DNA of 64,000 nucleotides, taken from positions 558,001 through 622,000 of the forward strand of contig NZ_CP047951.1 of NCBI RefSeq assembly GCF_014279755.1, read 5' to 3'. Positions within the stretch are counted from its first letter, which is position 1. Each line of letters starts with the position of its first letter. The position numbers and the translations under genes are program-made. This stretch comes from Synechococcus sp. PROS-U-1. Lineage in GTDB: Bacteria > Cyanobacteriota > Cyanobacteriia > PCC-6307 > Cyanobiaceae. The notes below the pieces were generated by a model that was given only the letters and a program-made list of their open reading frames with translations, was not told the origin of the DNA and searched no databases. Below are positions 36,959 through 45,664 of the stretch, one piece after another.

Positions 36959-37540
36959 TTAGAATGTGTTAATCACATCTTTGAATTTTTCAACGAATAC
37001 ATCAACACATCCCGGATGCTTCCCTGTAATGAGTAAACCTTGCTGGTGAAGTTCAACTGTTTCACCATCTTCGATCATGATCTTGCCACCTGCATTCGCC
37101 ACATCGCAGACGATGTTGTGTGCACAAGTGACCTCCCTGCCATTCAAGAGTGTTTTGTCTGCGCAGAACAGCCATAGCGAATGGCAGATGGTTCCTATCG
37201 CTATTTTGTTACTATCCATCAGACTTACTGCTCTTCTTAAAAGTTCAACAGCAGGTGCGTTGTTCTTTTCACCTAGTTTTGTTTCATAACGCAGTCGATC
37301 CATGGCGTATCCGCCGACCAAAATCAGCCCTGCGTAGTCATTCAGATTGACCTTGCTTACGCAAATGCTCACTTCTACTTTGCTTGTCTTGTCGTTTCCT
37401 TCAAAGGTAAGTGAGTCGTTGCCCCATAAATAGGAACCATATTCGATCTCGATTCCGTGCTTTGGAAAAAATTCGTTAAACACATTGTATTCAGTTTCGT
37501 CGTAATGCTCCTCCACCAATACAAGTACTTTTTTGGTCAT
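36959..37540 (-). CDS. DJ-1/PfpI family protein
   Basis: This is a class I glutamine-amidotransferase-like protein of the DJ-1/PfpI superfamily, about 193 residues from the ATG at 37540. An in-frame ATG at 37573 would add eleven basic residues. The fold opens with MTKKVLVLVEEHYDETEY, has GLILVGGYAMDRLRY and the nucleophile elbow AIGTICHSLWLFC with the reactive Cys, and ends with HPGCVDVFVEKF. Members are chaperones, deglycases or glyoxalase-III-like hydrolases; the exact role cannot be told. It is the first gene of the leftward run, 37 bases before the AGE gene. Confidence 0.83.
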   Translation of the reverse strand: MTKKVLVLVEEHYDETEYNVFNEFFPKHGIEIEYGSYLWGNDSLTFEGNDKTSKVEVSICVSKVNLNDYAGLILVGGYAMDRLRYETKLGEKNNAPAVELLRRAVSLMDSNKIAIGTICHSLWLFCADKTLLNGREVTCAHNIVCDVANAGGKIMIEDGETVELHQQGLLITGKHPGCVDVFVEKFKDVINTF

Positions 37541-37917
37541 TGCTTTATGACGACTTCTCGTCAAGTTAGCCATTTTAGTCCGATTTGGCTCATGTCATAA
37601 ATATTTACCGTTGTTTTTCTGCCCTTTTTCGCCCCTGCCCTCTTTTGGTCCAGTTGTCACCGTTGATTCCTTCTGGCCCCATGCTCCATGCACTCGTGCC
37701 GACGCCTCCTTCGTGTTGAAATGCGCACTTATCTGTTCTTCGTTGGATTTGATACTGCTTTTCGGCTTGTTTAGGGCTACTGGTATTTTGTTTTTCCTTC
37801 TGATTATCTTGCTCCAGTTTTGACGGCCAAAATTCACTACAGCTGCTTTTTTTGCAGCTAATTATTTTCTTCTTTTCCTTCTTTGCTTGAGTTTCTGTTC
37901 GCTCTTTTGTTGGCTGA
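37541..37917. other. intergenic stretch between the MalK-like ATPase and the DJ-1 gene
   Basis: About 380 bases with no convincing gene. The plus strand is very T/C-rich, so minus-strand frames here are Lys/Gln-rich and low in complexity. I see no clear terminator. The promoter of the leftward run should be in this stretch, but no confident -35/-10 pair was identified. Confidence 0.5.
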
Positions 37918-39102
37918 TCACTTGTTTTTAATGGCCTCTCCATCATTCTCAAATAATCTCCAGCCTTCTGGGTCTGGTTCTAGGCTTATTTCATCGCCTG
38001 CCCTTAATTCAATCTCTGGTGAGCTTCTGACCTGAATGAGATGACTTCCCTCCCGAAGTCGACACGTCAATATTTGTTCGTTGCCAAGTCTTTCGCAGTG
38101 CTCGATGTCTGCTTTCAGATTCCGGTTTGTTTTGGGTGCCAGATGCCATTGTTCTGGTCTCAAGCCAGCAGTGAGTTGTTGACCTTCTCGCTTTAGAAGT
38201 TCCTCTACTAACTCTCCACTCACTTCAACGCGTTTTCCACTGAGGTTCAGCGTTGCGTTTGCTCCCACGGTGACTGGCAGCATGCACATTGATGGACTCC
38301 CGATGAACTGGGCGACAAAGATGTTGGATGGCCACTTGTACAACTCCATCGGTGTCCCGATTTGTTGCAATCTTCCTTGGTTTAGAACTGCAATTCTGTG
38401 CCCCATTGTCATGGCCTCTACCTGATCATGGGTGACGTAGACCGTTGTTGTCCCTAACTCCCGCTGTAGATCGACGATTCTTTGGCGCGTGCTTGTTCTC
38501 AGTTTGGCGTCCAGGTTGCTGAGTGGTTCATCCATCAAGAACACTTCTGGATTCCGAGCCATGGCGCGTCCCAGTGCCACGCGCTGCTTTTGTCCCCCTG
38601 ATAGTTCCTTCGGCCATCTATCGAGTAGTTCACTCAGTTCCAGCGCTTTTGCGACGGTGGCAACTCTCGCTTCAATCCTTTCTTCTCTGACTGACCGCAG
38701 CCGCATCCCACGCGGGAGCCAACGTGTTGCCCGAACACCTTGATCCTGAACCTTTTGGACGACCGTTCTCGCTTGGCTTCTGCGGAGTCCGAAGCTGAGG
38801 TTGTCCCTCACACTTAGATGTGGGTAAAGGGCATAGCTCTGGAACACCATGGCGACGTTCCGGCGAGCCGGACGGACTTCGCTGACGGGCCTGTTTCCAA
38901 TGCTGATTTCGCCGCTGGTTGGTGTGTCAAGTCCAGACAGCAGTCGCAACAACGTGCTTTTCCCGCACCCTGATGGGCCAACAAGGACCAGAAACTCGCC
39001 ATCTTCAATGGTCAGATCCAACTGGCGAATGACCTCCACAGGGTCTCCACCACCTCGCCCGGGGTAGGTCTTGCTGAGATCTTCGAAACGGACGCCGGCC
39101 AA
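37918..39102 (-). CDS. MalK/GgtA-like ABC transporter ATP-binding protein
   Basis: This 394-residue importer ATPase has Walker A VGPSGCGKSTLLRLLSG, the Q-loop FQSYALYPHLS, signature LSGGQKQRVALGRAMA, Walker B VFLMDEPLSNLD and the switch His in VYVTHDQVEAM. A C-terminal regulatory OB-type domain (about 260-390) places it in the carbohydrate-uptake (MalK/UgpC) group. In cyanobacteria this subunit is often the glucosylglycerol/trehalose/sucrose transporter ATPase, so a GgtA role is plausible but unproven. An insertion between Q-loop and signature is longer than usual (about residues 115-150, including RATRWLPRGMRLRSVREE). No permease genes are adjacent. Confidence 0.9.
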   Translation of the reverse strand: MAGVRFEDLSKTYPGRGGGDPVEVIRQLDLTIEDGEFLVLVGPSGCGKSTLLRLLSGLDTPTSGEISIGNRPVSEVRPARRNVAMVFQSYALYPHLSVRDNLSFGLRRSQARTVVQKVQDQGVRATRWLPRGMRLRSVREERIEARVATVAKALELSELLDRWPKELSGGQKQRVALGRAMARNPEVFLMDEPLSNLDAKLRTSTRQRIVDLQRELGTTTVYVTHDQVEAMTMGHRIAVLNQGRLQQIGTPMELYKWPSNIFVAQFIGSPSMCMLPVTVGANATLNLSGKRVEVSGELVEELLKREGQQLTAGLRPEQWHLAPKTNRNLKADIEHCERLGNEQILTCRLREGSHLIQVRSSPEIELRAGDEISLEPDPEGWRLFENDGEAIKNK

Positions 39103-39160
39103 CGGCTGAACTGCAGCGGCTGAATCCTAGGGTTACGGATTGGATTCAACCGGCAGCACC

Positions 39161-40150
39161 GTGCAGTTCATCGATCAGGCACGGATTACGGTCCGAGGTG
39201 GGCGCGGCGGTGATGGCATCGCTGCTTTTCGCCGTGAAAAGTACGTGCCTGCTGGAGGTCCATCTGGTGGTGACGGCGGTAATGGAGCTCCGGTTGTCCT
39301 TGAAGCCGACAGCAATCTGCAAACTCTGCTCGACTTCAAATACAAACGCCTGTTCGCCGGCGATGACGGTCGGCGTGGTGGTCCGAACAAATGTACTGGT
39401 GCCTCGGGAAGGGATCTGGTGATCAAGGTTCCTTGCGGCACCGAGGTCCGTCACCTGCGCACCGGCATCCTTCTCGGCGATCTCACTGCACCGGGTGAGC
39501 GTCTAACCGTCGCTTTTGGTGGCCGTGGTGGTCTTGGCAACGCCCACTACCTCAGCAATCGCAACCGCGCGCCCGAGAAGTTCACCGAGGGGCGTGAGGG
39601 AGAGGAGTGGCCTTTGCAACTTGAACTCAAGCTTTTGGCTGAGGTTGGCATCATTGGCCTTCCGAATGCCGGGAAAAGCACGTTGATTGCAGTGCTTTCG
39701 GCAGCGCGACCAAAGATTGCGGATTACCCGTTCACTACCTTGGTTCCCAACCTTGGTGTTGTGCGTCGTCCCAGTGGGGACGGAACCGTTTTTGCTGATA
39801 TTCCGGGACTCATTGCAGGAGCTGCCCAGGGTGCCGGTCTCGGACATGATTTTCTGCGTCACATCGAACGCACGCGTCTGCTGATCCACCTTGTGGATGC
39901 TGGCGCTGAAGATCCTGTGGCAGACCTCAACGTCGTCGAACAGGAATTGCAGGCCTATGGCCATGGCCTGGTCGACCGACCGCGTCTGTTGGTGATCAAC
40001 AAGCAGGAGTTGGTTTTAGATCAGGATCTGCCGACACTTCTGCATGAGCTTGAAACAGCGAGCGGTCGGCCTGTGATGTGCATTTCCGCTGCGATGGGAA
40101 CCAATCTTGACCAGTTGCTGGCCTCCACTTGGGACGCACTTGGAGTTTGA
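39161..40150 (+). CDS. obg: Obg/CgtA GTPase
   Basis: This is a ribosome-associated GTPase essential in most bacteria, acting in 50S assembly and stress response. The Gly-rich Obg domain starts [19 protein letters not shown]. The G domain has G1 [13 protein letters not shown], switch residues [12 protein letters not shown]3 [13 protein letters not shown] and G4 [10 protein letters not shown], where Glu replaces the usual Asp. The GTG at 39161 matches the family N-terminus and is preferred to the TTG at 39140. The C-terminal OCT extension is absent, as in many cyanobacterial Obg proteins (inference). A strong hairpin follows at 40162. Confidence 0.94.
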   Translation: MQFIDQARITVRGGRGGDGIAAFRREKYVPAGGPSGGDGGNGAPVVLEADSNLQTLLDFKYKRLFAGDDGRRGGPNKCTGASGRDLVIKVPCGTEVRHLRTGILLGDLTAPGERLTVAFGGRGGLGNAHYLSNRNRAPEKFTEGREGEEWPLQLELKLLAEVGIIGLPNAGKSTLIAVLSAARPKIADYPFTTLVPNLGVVRRPSGDGTVFADIPGLIAGAAQGAGLGHDFLRHIERTRLLIHLVDAGAEDPVADLNVVEQELQAYGHGLVDRPRLLVINKQELVLDQDLPTLLHELETASGRPVMCISAAMGTNLDQLLASTWDALGV

Positions 40151-40161
40151 TTGAGATCACG

Positions 40162-40201
40162 CCACAAGCATCCGTGTTGTCAGACACACGGATGCTTGTG
40201 G
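40162..40201. repeat. perfect 16-bp inverted repeat (hairpin) after obg
   Basis: CCACAAGCATCCGTGT is followed after 8 bases by its exact reverse complement. It lies 12 bases past the obg stop and 45 bases before the next small gene. No T-run follows on either strand (GATAGG on plus, GTGATC on minus), so it is not a canonical terminator. It could be a transcript-end or processing structure, a protein-binding palindrome, or a terminator working without a U-tract. Confidence 0.85.
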
Positions 40202-40245
40202 GATAGGCGAGGTGGAGCCATAACGGGAGTGGTCTCTCGCATGAC

Positions 40246-40428
40246 ATGACCTTCTACACCTGTCTCGACAACAAAGGCGACGTGATTGCCCGTTGTCAAA
40301 CGAAAGAGGATGTTGCCGTGCTTCAACGCATGGGGCGCCCCATCGCTGAAGTCAAGCCAATGCGCAACGAGGAGGCTGTCGTCTGCAGCCTGACCGGCAG
40401 CCCTTCCGACTACAACGAGGACTACTAA
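40246..40428 (+). CDS. conserved small hypothetical protein
   Basis: A 60-residue protein opening MTFYTCLDNKGDVIARCQTK and ending in a short acidic tail (SPSDYNEDY). It has no membrane segment. Two Cys lie near residues 6 and 17 and a third near 47. Codon use resembles its core neighbours. I cannot assign a function; short proteins like this are frequent in marine picocyanobacteria. Confidence 0.7.
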   Translation: MTFYTCLDNKGDVIARCQTKEDVAVLQRMGRPIAEVKPMRNEEAVVCSLTGSPSDYNEDY

Positions 40429-40458
40429 GTCCTCGTTGGGTGTCTCGGCAACGTTGGC

Positions 40459-40677
40459 TCAGTCGTCATAGACGCGGCACTCATCTGCATCGGGGTTGGC
40501 CTCGCAATGCAGCTCCAGGGAGGTGGGGTCGTGGCTGTCGTCAGGATGATGCTCCTTGTATTCCTCCAACGACTTGAGTTCCTCGGTGAGGTGGCGAACC
40601 TTTGCCTCGTCTCCAGCAGCTTTGGCTGCTTGGATCTCCGATTGATCCTTCTGGATGTGCTCTTCGATGGACTTCAT
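40459..40677 (-). CDS. CP12-type Calvin-cycle regulatory protein (C-terminal Cys pair only)
   Basis: CP12 is a small, largely disordered protein that in the dark holds GAPDH and phosphoribulokinase in an inactive complex. This 72-residue protein ends with the CP12 signature LHCEANPDADECRVYDD, containing the C-terminal disulfide pair that docks on GAPDH. The N-terminal half is charged and helical (LTEELKSLEEYKEHHPDDSH) and lacks the N-terminal Cys pair of standard CP12 and the central AWD_VEEL core. A gene symbol is withheld because this is a variant form. Confidence 0.88.
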   Translation of the reverse strand: MKSIEEHIQKDQSEIQAAKAAGDEAKVRHLTEELKSLEEYKEHHPDDSHDPTSLELHCEANPDADECRVYDD

Positions 40678-40815
40678 GAATACAGACCGTGGCCTTGACT
40701 CACCTTACGGCGATTCATCGGTTTTGGAGTGGTGAAATCCCGACCCATGACCATCCGACAACGTTGGTCTGAAGCAGAGGTAGCTGTCGCTACAGCCGCT
40801 GGTCCAGTCCGTTGA

Positions 40816-42717
40816 TCAGGGCGCTAATTCGCTGAGTTCCAGCCAGCGTTCCTCGGCCTCTGCGATTCGCGAGATCAGATCAGCCAGATCGAGGCTCAGC
40901 TGGGCCATGTCAGCGCCCTCGCGTGTCATCTGCTGTTCCAGATTCTCCTTCTGCAAGTCCATTTCAGGCAGCTGTTGGTCAAGACGGGCAAGCTCCTTGG
41001 TTTCCTTGAAATTCCGACGCCGCGGGCCCTCCCGTTTGGTTTCACGGCTGCTCTCCTGTTTTGGTGTGGAGGATTTCGGCACCATGCTTTGGCTGCGTTC
41101 TTCCTGCCGCTGCTGCTCAAGAAATGCGCTGTAGTTGCCTTCAAAACGGTTGAGTCGGCCCTGCTCAAAGCAGAACAGCCGATCGACGGTGCGATCGAGG
41201 AAATATCGGTCGTGGGAGACCACGATCACGCATCCCAGGAAGTCTTCGAGAAAGTCTTCAAGAACACTGAGGGTCTGGACATCGAGATCGTTGGTCGGTT
41301 CGTCCAGCAGCAGCACGTTGGGCGCCTGAATCAGCATCCGGCAGAGGGTGAGTCGCCGTCGCTCGCCGCCTGAGAGCTTGGCCAAGGGGCTGTGCTGCTG
41401 GGCAGGGGGAAACAAAAAGCGTTCCAGCAGTTGTGATGCGGTGATCTGTTCACCTCCCAGGTCGATTCGGCTGGCTGCTTCCTCAACAAATTCGATCACC
41501 TTGCGTTCGAGTCCCTTTCCTTCGTTGAAAGCATCGGTGTGCTGGTCGAGGTAGCCGATGTGAACGGTCTCTCCGAGGCGCAGGCTGCCCTGGGTGGGGT
41601 CGCGCCGGCCGGCGATGAGATCGAGCAGGGTGGATTTGCCGCTGCCGTTGGGGCCGATGATGCCGATGCGGTCTTCGGGGCTGAAGCTGTAGCTGAAGCC
41701 ATCCAGTAGGGGGCGACCGTCAGTGCTGCCATCGGCGGTCACGCCAACGGTTTCGGCTTCAATCACCTGTTTGCCGATGCGCCGGCTGATTCCGGCCATT
41801 TCCAGTTTGGCCTTGGTCTGGTTCGGTTTTTGCTCGCGCATCGCTTCAATGCGTTGCAGTCGGGCTTTCTGTTTGGTGCTGCGGGCTTTTGGTCCCTGTC
41901 GCAGCCATGCCAGTTCGCGGCGAAGCACACTTTTGAATTTGGCTGCTGACGCCGCTTCCGAGGCGTCCTCTTCCGCTTTGTGCTGCAGAAAGGTGCTGTA
42001 GTTCCCTTGGTAAGTGCGGGCCTGGCCTCGGTCGACCTCCACCATTCGCCGTGTCACACGATCGAGCACGTAACGGTCGTGGGTGACCAGAACCAAGGCG
42101 CCGGGGTAGCGATCCAGCCAGCTCTGCAGCCATTCCACCGCCGCGGCATCGAGATGGTTGGTGGGTTCATCCAGCAGCAGTACATCGGGGCAGGCCACCA
42201 GTGCTGATGCCAGTCCCACCCGTTTGCGGTAGCCGCCGGAGAGGTCGTCGACCGGCCGTTGAAGATCGCTGATGCCTAGTTTCTGCAGCACTTCCCGGCA
42301 TTGCTGCTCCAGGCTCCAGGCTTCCTCCTCATCCATGCGTTGGCTGAGCTGACCCAGCTCTGCCATCAGGGCGTCATTGTTTGGGTCTGCGGCAATGGCT
42401 TCGCTGAGGGCGCTGAAGCGGAGCAGCAGATCCCGTTTGGCACCGCAGCCTTCCAGCACCTGCTCAAGAACCGAGAGCCCTGGAGTGATGCGGCTCTCCT
42501 GACCCACCAGCTCCACCCGTAGTCGGGGTGAACAGCGCCGTTCCCCCTCCCCGAGGGGTTCCTGTCCCGCCAGAACCTTCAACAGGGTGGATTTACCGGC
42601 GCCATTGGGCCCAATCAGCCCCAGTCGTTCTCCGTCCCCGATATGGAGATCGAGGTCGGAGAAGAGGGTGCGGACGCCGAAATCCTTGGCCGCACCCACC
42701 AGGCTGATCAGACTCAC
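40816..42717 (-). CDS. ABC-F family ATPase (Uup/EttA-like)
   Basis: This 633-residue soluble protein has two tandem ABC domains and no membrane segment, as in ABC-F translation factors that act on ribosomes. Domain 1: LIGPNGAGKSTLLKVLAG, LSGGYRKRVGLASAL, LLLDEPTNHLD. Domain 2: IIGPNGSGKSTLLDLIAG, LSGGERRRLTLCRML, LLLDEPTNDLD. A basic linker (about 230-300) and a coiled C-terminus with LARLDQQLPEMDLQKENLEQ resemble Uup. The start is close to the stop of the downstream membrane gene (4-base overlap), so they are probably one operon. Confidence 0.92.
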   Translation of the reverse strand: MSLISLVGAAKDFGVRTLFSDLDLHIGDGERLGLIGPNGAGKSTLLKVLAGQEPLGEGERRCSPRLRVELVGQESRITPGLSVLEQVLEGCGAKRDLLLRFSALSEAIAADPNNDALMAELGQLSQRMDEEEAWSLEQQCREVLQKLGISDLQRPVDDLSGGYRKRVGLASALVACPDVLLLDEPTNHLDAAAVEWLQSWLDRYPGALVLVTHDRYVLDRVTRRMVEVDRGQARTYQGNYSTFLQHKAEEDASEAASAAKFKSVLRRELAWLRQGPKARSTKQKARLQRIEAMREQKPNQTKAKLEMAGISRRIGKQVIEAETVGVTADGSTDGRPLLDGFSYSFSPEDRIGIIGPNGSGKSTLLDLIAGRRDPTQGSLRLGETVHIGYLDQHTDAFNEGKGLERKVIEFVEEAASRIDLGGEQITASQLLERFLFPPAQQHSPLAKLSGGERRRLTLCRMLIQAPNVLLLDEPTNDLDVQTLSVLEDFLEDFLGCVIVVSHDRYFLDRTVDRLFCFEQGRLNRFEGNYSAFLEQQRQEERSQSMVPKSSTPKQESSRETKREGPRRRNFKETKELARLDQQLPEMDLQKENLEQQMTREGADMAQLSLDLADLISRIAEAEERWLELSELAP

Positions 42718-43352
42718 GGCGTGCCTGCTGGCTGTTGACCGTCCAGATAAGCAAACACACTCTTATCTCCCACATCCGCTGCCGCCTCCATGCCGAATTT
42801 GCGCAGGGCCAGCAGCACAAGCAGCAAGGCGGCACTCTCCAGCAAGGCCAGGCAGACGGGGGCATTGATCAGTCCCAGTAGACGCCCCAACAGTGCTGCT
42901 GGCAGCAGCAAGGTCAGGCCGATCGCTTCGGGCCGTTGGAAGCAGAAAAACTCTTTGAAGCCGATCCCTGCCAAGGCTGCGAACAGGGGTCCGATCGCCA
43001 GGATCCAGAGCGGTTGCTCTCGCAGGGTTGAGAGCGTTTCGGCGGGTCCGGCGATCAACAGCAAGCCAGCCCATCCCAGACAGCCCAGCAGCCAGAACAG
43101 TTGCAGTGCTCGGTGCAGCGGGCGCAGATAAATATGGATCCACTGAAGCGCGAGCCCGAGGGCGGCGGCCAGAGGCACAACCCAAATCCAGGCCCAGCTG
43201 CCGCCGATCTGCCACCAGTGCAGCAGGCCCAGGCTCATGGCCAGTCCTGCCACCAGCAGGGCGATGCGGTAGCGGCGAACTTCGTCCCGATCGGCAGCGG
43301 TGATGGTGTAGCTGCCGTAGGCACCGTCAAAGGTTGGATCTGCGCTGCTCAT
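42714..43352 (-). CDS. DUF2301-type integral membrane protein
   Basis: This 212-residue inner-membrane protein starts with the soluble segment [20 protein letters not shown], then about six hydrophobic helices (LLVAGLAMSLGLLHWW, IWVVPLAAALGLALQW, FWLLGCLGWAGLLLIAG and others). A conserved-looking GIGFKEFFCFQRPEA lies between helices 4 and 5. It resembles cyanobacterial DUF2301 proteins; no function is known. The ATG at 43352 is chosen because upstream in-frame sequence to 43640 is a shadow of the next gene. It overlaps the GST-like gene and the ABC-F gene by 4 bases each. Confidence 0.82.
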   Translation of the reverse strand: MSSADPTFDGAYGSYTITAADRDEVRRYRIALLVAGLAMSLGLLHWWQIGGSWAWIWVVPLAAALGLALQWIHIYLRPLHRALQLFWLLGCLGWAGLLLIAGPAETLSTLREQPLWILAIGPLFAALAGIGFKEFFCFQRPEAIGLTLLLPAALLGRLLGLINAPVCLALLESAALLLVLLALRKFGMEAAADVGDKSVFAYLDGQQPAGTP

Positions 43353-44323
43353 TCCGACGCGGCCGTGCTGTTTACCAGTGTGCTCAGGTCTGGACCGGCC
43401 GGAACGATGCCACTGGGATTGAGGGGGAACAATGCTCCGAAGTAATCGTGTCGCCAAGCGTCGCCATCGCAGGTGTCGGCCACGCCGGGCAAGGCGTAAA
43501 GGCGTTGTCGCCAGTCCCAGAGGTGCGGGTAGTCCCAGAGGGGGCGCCGACTGCAGCCAAACAGCGGGGCATAGACCAGCTCCCAGCGGATCAGGGTGGG
43601 GAACAACCGCACGTCCGCCAGGGTCAGTGAGCTGCCACACAGCCAGGGGCCGTTGGTCTCCAGGCTCTGCTCCACCGCATCCAAGGCGGCAAAGAGATTG
43701 CTTTCGGCACGGTCGTAAGCCGCTTGGTTGCGGGCGAAACCACAGCGGTAAACACCGTCATTCACCGCTGGTTGCAGCAGGGCCTGCCAGGCCTCGATCC
43801 TGTCGGCCGATTCCGGCGGTGCGAGGTCGACAATGGAGTCTCGGCGGGGCCAGCGGTTCAACAGTTCCACCAGGGGAGCACTGTCGTTGCCCAGCAGGAC
43901 GCGGGTCTTCGGGTCCACCAGCACAGGAACGGTGGCCCGGTAGGTGGGTGGAGCGTCGCAGTGCCGGTAGAGCTTCAGCAGCGTGTCGCATCCCTCCCAG
44001 GCTGGAGTGAGGGCCCAGCGTCCTGCGTTGTGATCCGCTGTCGCCATCAGGACGGTGACGCTGTCGTGCAGATGGCGCAACTGATGCACCAGCCAAGTGC
44101 GATGGGCCCAGGGACAACTGCGCCCGATCACGAGGAGAGGGCGCTGAGCTGGGCTGCGTTGGAGCAGCTCCTCGCGGTTCAGGGCCTGCGGGGGGAGGGG
44201 ATCGCTGTTTGGGCGGGTGTAATTGCCGGCGGCATCGGCTGGCCCCAGCCCACCCATGAGCTGTTGCCATTGCCAGCGCCAGCCGCGACGGGCGGCCGTA
44301 ACCACGACAGGTGGGATCGACAT
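43349..44323 (-). CDS. glutathionyl-hydroquinone reductase (Xi-class GST)
   Basis: This 324-residue enzyme reduces glutathionyl-hydroquinones using glutathione. The thioredoxin-fold N-domain contains the diagnostic [16 protein letters not shown] with the CPWAHR catalytic Cys. [20 protein letters not shown] (glutathione-site cis-Pro and Ser) follows, and the C-terminal alpha domain holds [20 protein letters not shown]. The length fits the Ecm4/YqjG group. Its 3' end overlaps the DUF2301 gene by 4 bases. It is divergent from the aspartoacylase gene. Confidence 0.88.
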   Translation of the reverse strand: MSIPPVVVTAARRGWRWQWQQLMGGLGPADAAGNYTRPNSDPLPPQALNREELLQRSPAQRPLLVIGRSCPWAHRTWLVHQLRHLHDSVTVLMATADHNAGRWALTPAWEGCDTLLKLYRHCDAPPTYRATVPVLVDPKTRVLLGNDSAPLVELLNRWPRRDSIVDLAPPESADRIEAWQALLQPAVNDGVYRCGFARNQAAYDRAESNLFAALDAVEQSLETNGPWLCGSSLTLADVRLFPTLIRWELVYAPLFGCSRRPLWDYPHLWDWRQRLYALPGVADTCDGDAWRHDYFGALFPLNPSGIVPAGPDLSTLVNSTAASE

Positions 44324-44387
44324 GGCGCGGTTTGGATCGCTTTCATCCTCGCTGGGAGTCGTGCTTCAGTCAGAACTCTCTTTGTTG

Positions 44388-45338
44388 ATGTCCATGACCA
44401 CCTGTGGCGTTCTGGTGGTAGCCGGCACCCATGGGAATGAGGTGAACGCCCCCTGGTTGCTGCAGCAGTGGCAGTCCAACCCTGATCTGATTGATGCGGC
44501 TGGGTTGTCGGTGCAGAGGGTGATCGGCAACCCCGAGGCGTTGCGCCGTCGCTGCCGCTACGTCGATCGCGACCTCAACCGTTGCTTCCTTCCGGAACAG
44601 TTGGAGAGGGATGCCTCGGGCTTGGAGTTCCAGCGTGCTGGCGATCTCCTGCGGCTCCATGGCGCCAATGGGGAGCATCCCTGTGCGGTGGCCATTGATC
44701 TGCACAGCACCACAGCGGCCATGGGCAATTCGTTGGTGGTGTACGGGCGCCGCCCCGCTGATCTGGCCCTCGCCGCTCTGGTGCAGGGGGCTCTTGGCTT
44801 GCCGATTTATCTGCATGAAGCGGATGCTCAGCAAACCGGTTTTCTCGTCGAATCCTGGCCCTGCGGACTGGTGATCGAGGTGGGTCCCGTTCCTCAGGGG
44901 GTTCTTAACGCCAGGGTCGTTGAGAAGACCCGTCTTGGCTTGGAAACGTGCCTGAAGGTTTTGGACCAGGTTCATCAGGGATCAGCTCGGCTGCCGGCTG
45001 CTCTTGTTGTGCATCGCCATCTGGGGAGTCGCGATCTTCCGAAGTCGGACAACGGTGAGCCGCAGGCCCTCGTTCATCCCGAGCTGCAGGGGCGCGACTG
45101 GCAGGACATCACTCCTGCGCAGGCTGTGTTCCGAGCCGTGGACGGGACCGATTGCGGTGAGGGCTTGGTTGAAGGAGAGATCCCGGTGTTTGTGAACGAA
45201 GCGGCCTACGCGGAAAAAAGCATCGCTTTCTCCCTCACGCGCCGGGAGGTCTGGCCTGTGCAGCCCACCTGGCTACCGGCCCTGAAGCAGCTGCTCACCC
45301 GAGCTCAACCGCAAGCCCACACTCCCTTGCCCTCCTGA
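44388..45338 (+). CDS. aspartoacylase-family zinc hydrolase
   Basis: This M14-like carboxypeptidase-fold hydrolase should cleave N-acyl-aspartate to aspartate and a carboxylate. The zinc site is [13 protein letters not shown] (His and Glu) with the later His in [29 protein letters not shown] is the aspartate/Arg binding segment and [11 protein letters not shown] holds the catalytic Glu. The ATG at 44388 (or 44394) fits the family; the open frame back to 44223 overlaps the GST-like gene and is rejected. Its 3' end overlaps the convergent lipoprotein gene by 34 bases. Confidence 0.88.
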   Translation: MSMTTCGVLVVAGTHGNEVNAPWLLQQWQSNPDLIDAAGLSVQRVIGNPEALRRRCRYVDRDLNRCFLPEQLERDASGLEFQRAGDLLRLHGANGEHPCAVAIDLHSTTAAMGNSLVVYGRRPADLALAALVQGALGLPIYLHEADAQQTGFLVESWPCGLVIEVGPVPQGVLNARVVEKTRLGLETCLKVLDQVHQGSARLPAALVVHRHLGSRDLPKSDNGEPQALVHPELQGRDWQDITPAQAVFRAVDGTDCGEGLVEGEIPVFVNEAAYAEKSIAFSLTRREVWPVQPTWLPALKQLLTRAQPQAHTPLPS

Positions 45339-45637
45339 GAGCAGATGAGATTGCTCGTCTGACCATCGGCCCAGTACATGCGGAGTCGGTCGTCCTCTGT
45401 GCCGATCCTCAGGGTGAGGGAGCGGAGCGGGCCTGCTGGTGTCTTGCTGTCGGCGTCACCGGCGGGTGACTTCAGCTCCTGAAGCTCCTGCTCCAATTGG
45501 TTGATCCGTCGTTCCAGCTGTTGGAGCGAAGCGCTCGAGCTGGCGTCTGGTGTGTCGCCGCCGGAGTTCATCAGCCCACAGCCGGTTAGGCCAATGGAGG
45601 CAACCCCAAGACAAAGCAGTTGGATCAAACGCTGCAT
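45305..45637 (-). CDS. small predicted lipoprotein with coiled coil
   Basis: A 110-residue protein with a lipoprotein signal peptide ending in the lipobox LTGC ([20 protein letters not shown]), so it should be anchored in a membrane facing the periplasm or lumen. It then has a Ser/Asp linker, a short coiled coil ([19 protein letters not shown]) and a C-terminal domain with a Cys pair ([15 protein letters not shown]). Function unknown. It overlaps the aspartoacylase gene convergently. Confidence 0.78.
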   Translation of the reverse strand: MQRLIQLLCLGVASIGLTGCGLMNSGGDTPDASSSASLQQLERRINQLEQELQELKSPAGDADSKTPAGPLRSLTLRIGTEDDRLRMYWADGQTSNLICSQEGKGVWACG

Positions 45638-45664
45638 GGGCCCTCTTTGCGTGGCCCCAGCCTC

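Noticed and set aside
37605-37952. 115-codon minus-strand frame upstream of the DJ-1 gene
   Set aside because: Low-complexity Lys/Gln composition from a T/C-rich plus strand, overlap with the MalK-like gene, and no recognisable domain.
42714-43640. 308-codon version of the DUF2301 protein
   Set aside because: The first 96 residues are a shadow of the overlapping glutathionyl-hydroquinone reductase gene; the ATG at 43352 gives a normal membrane protein.
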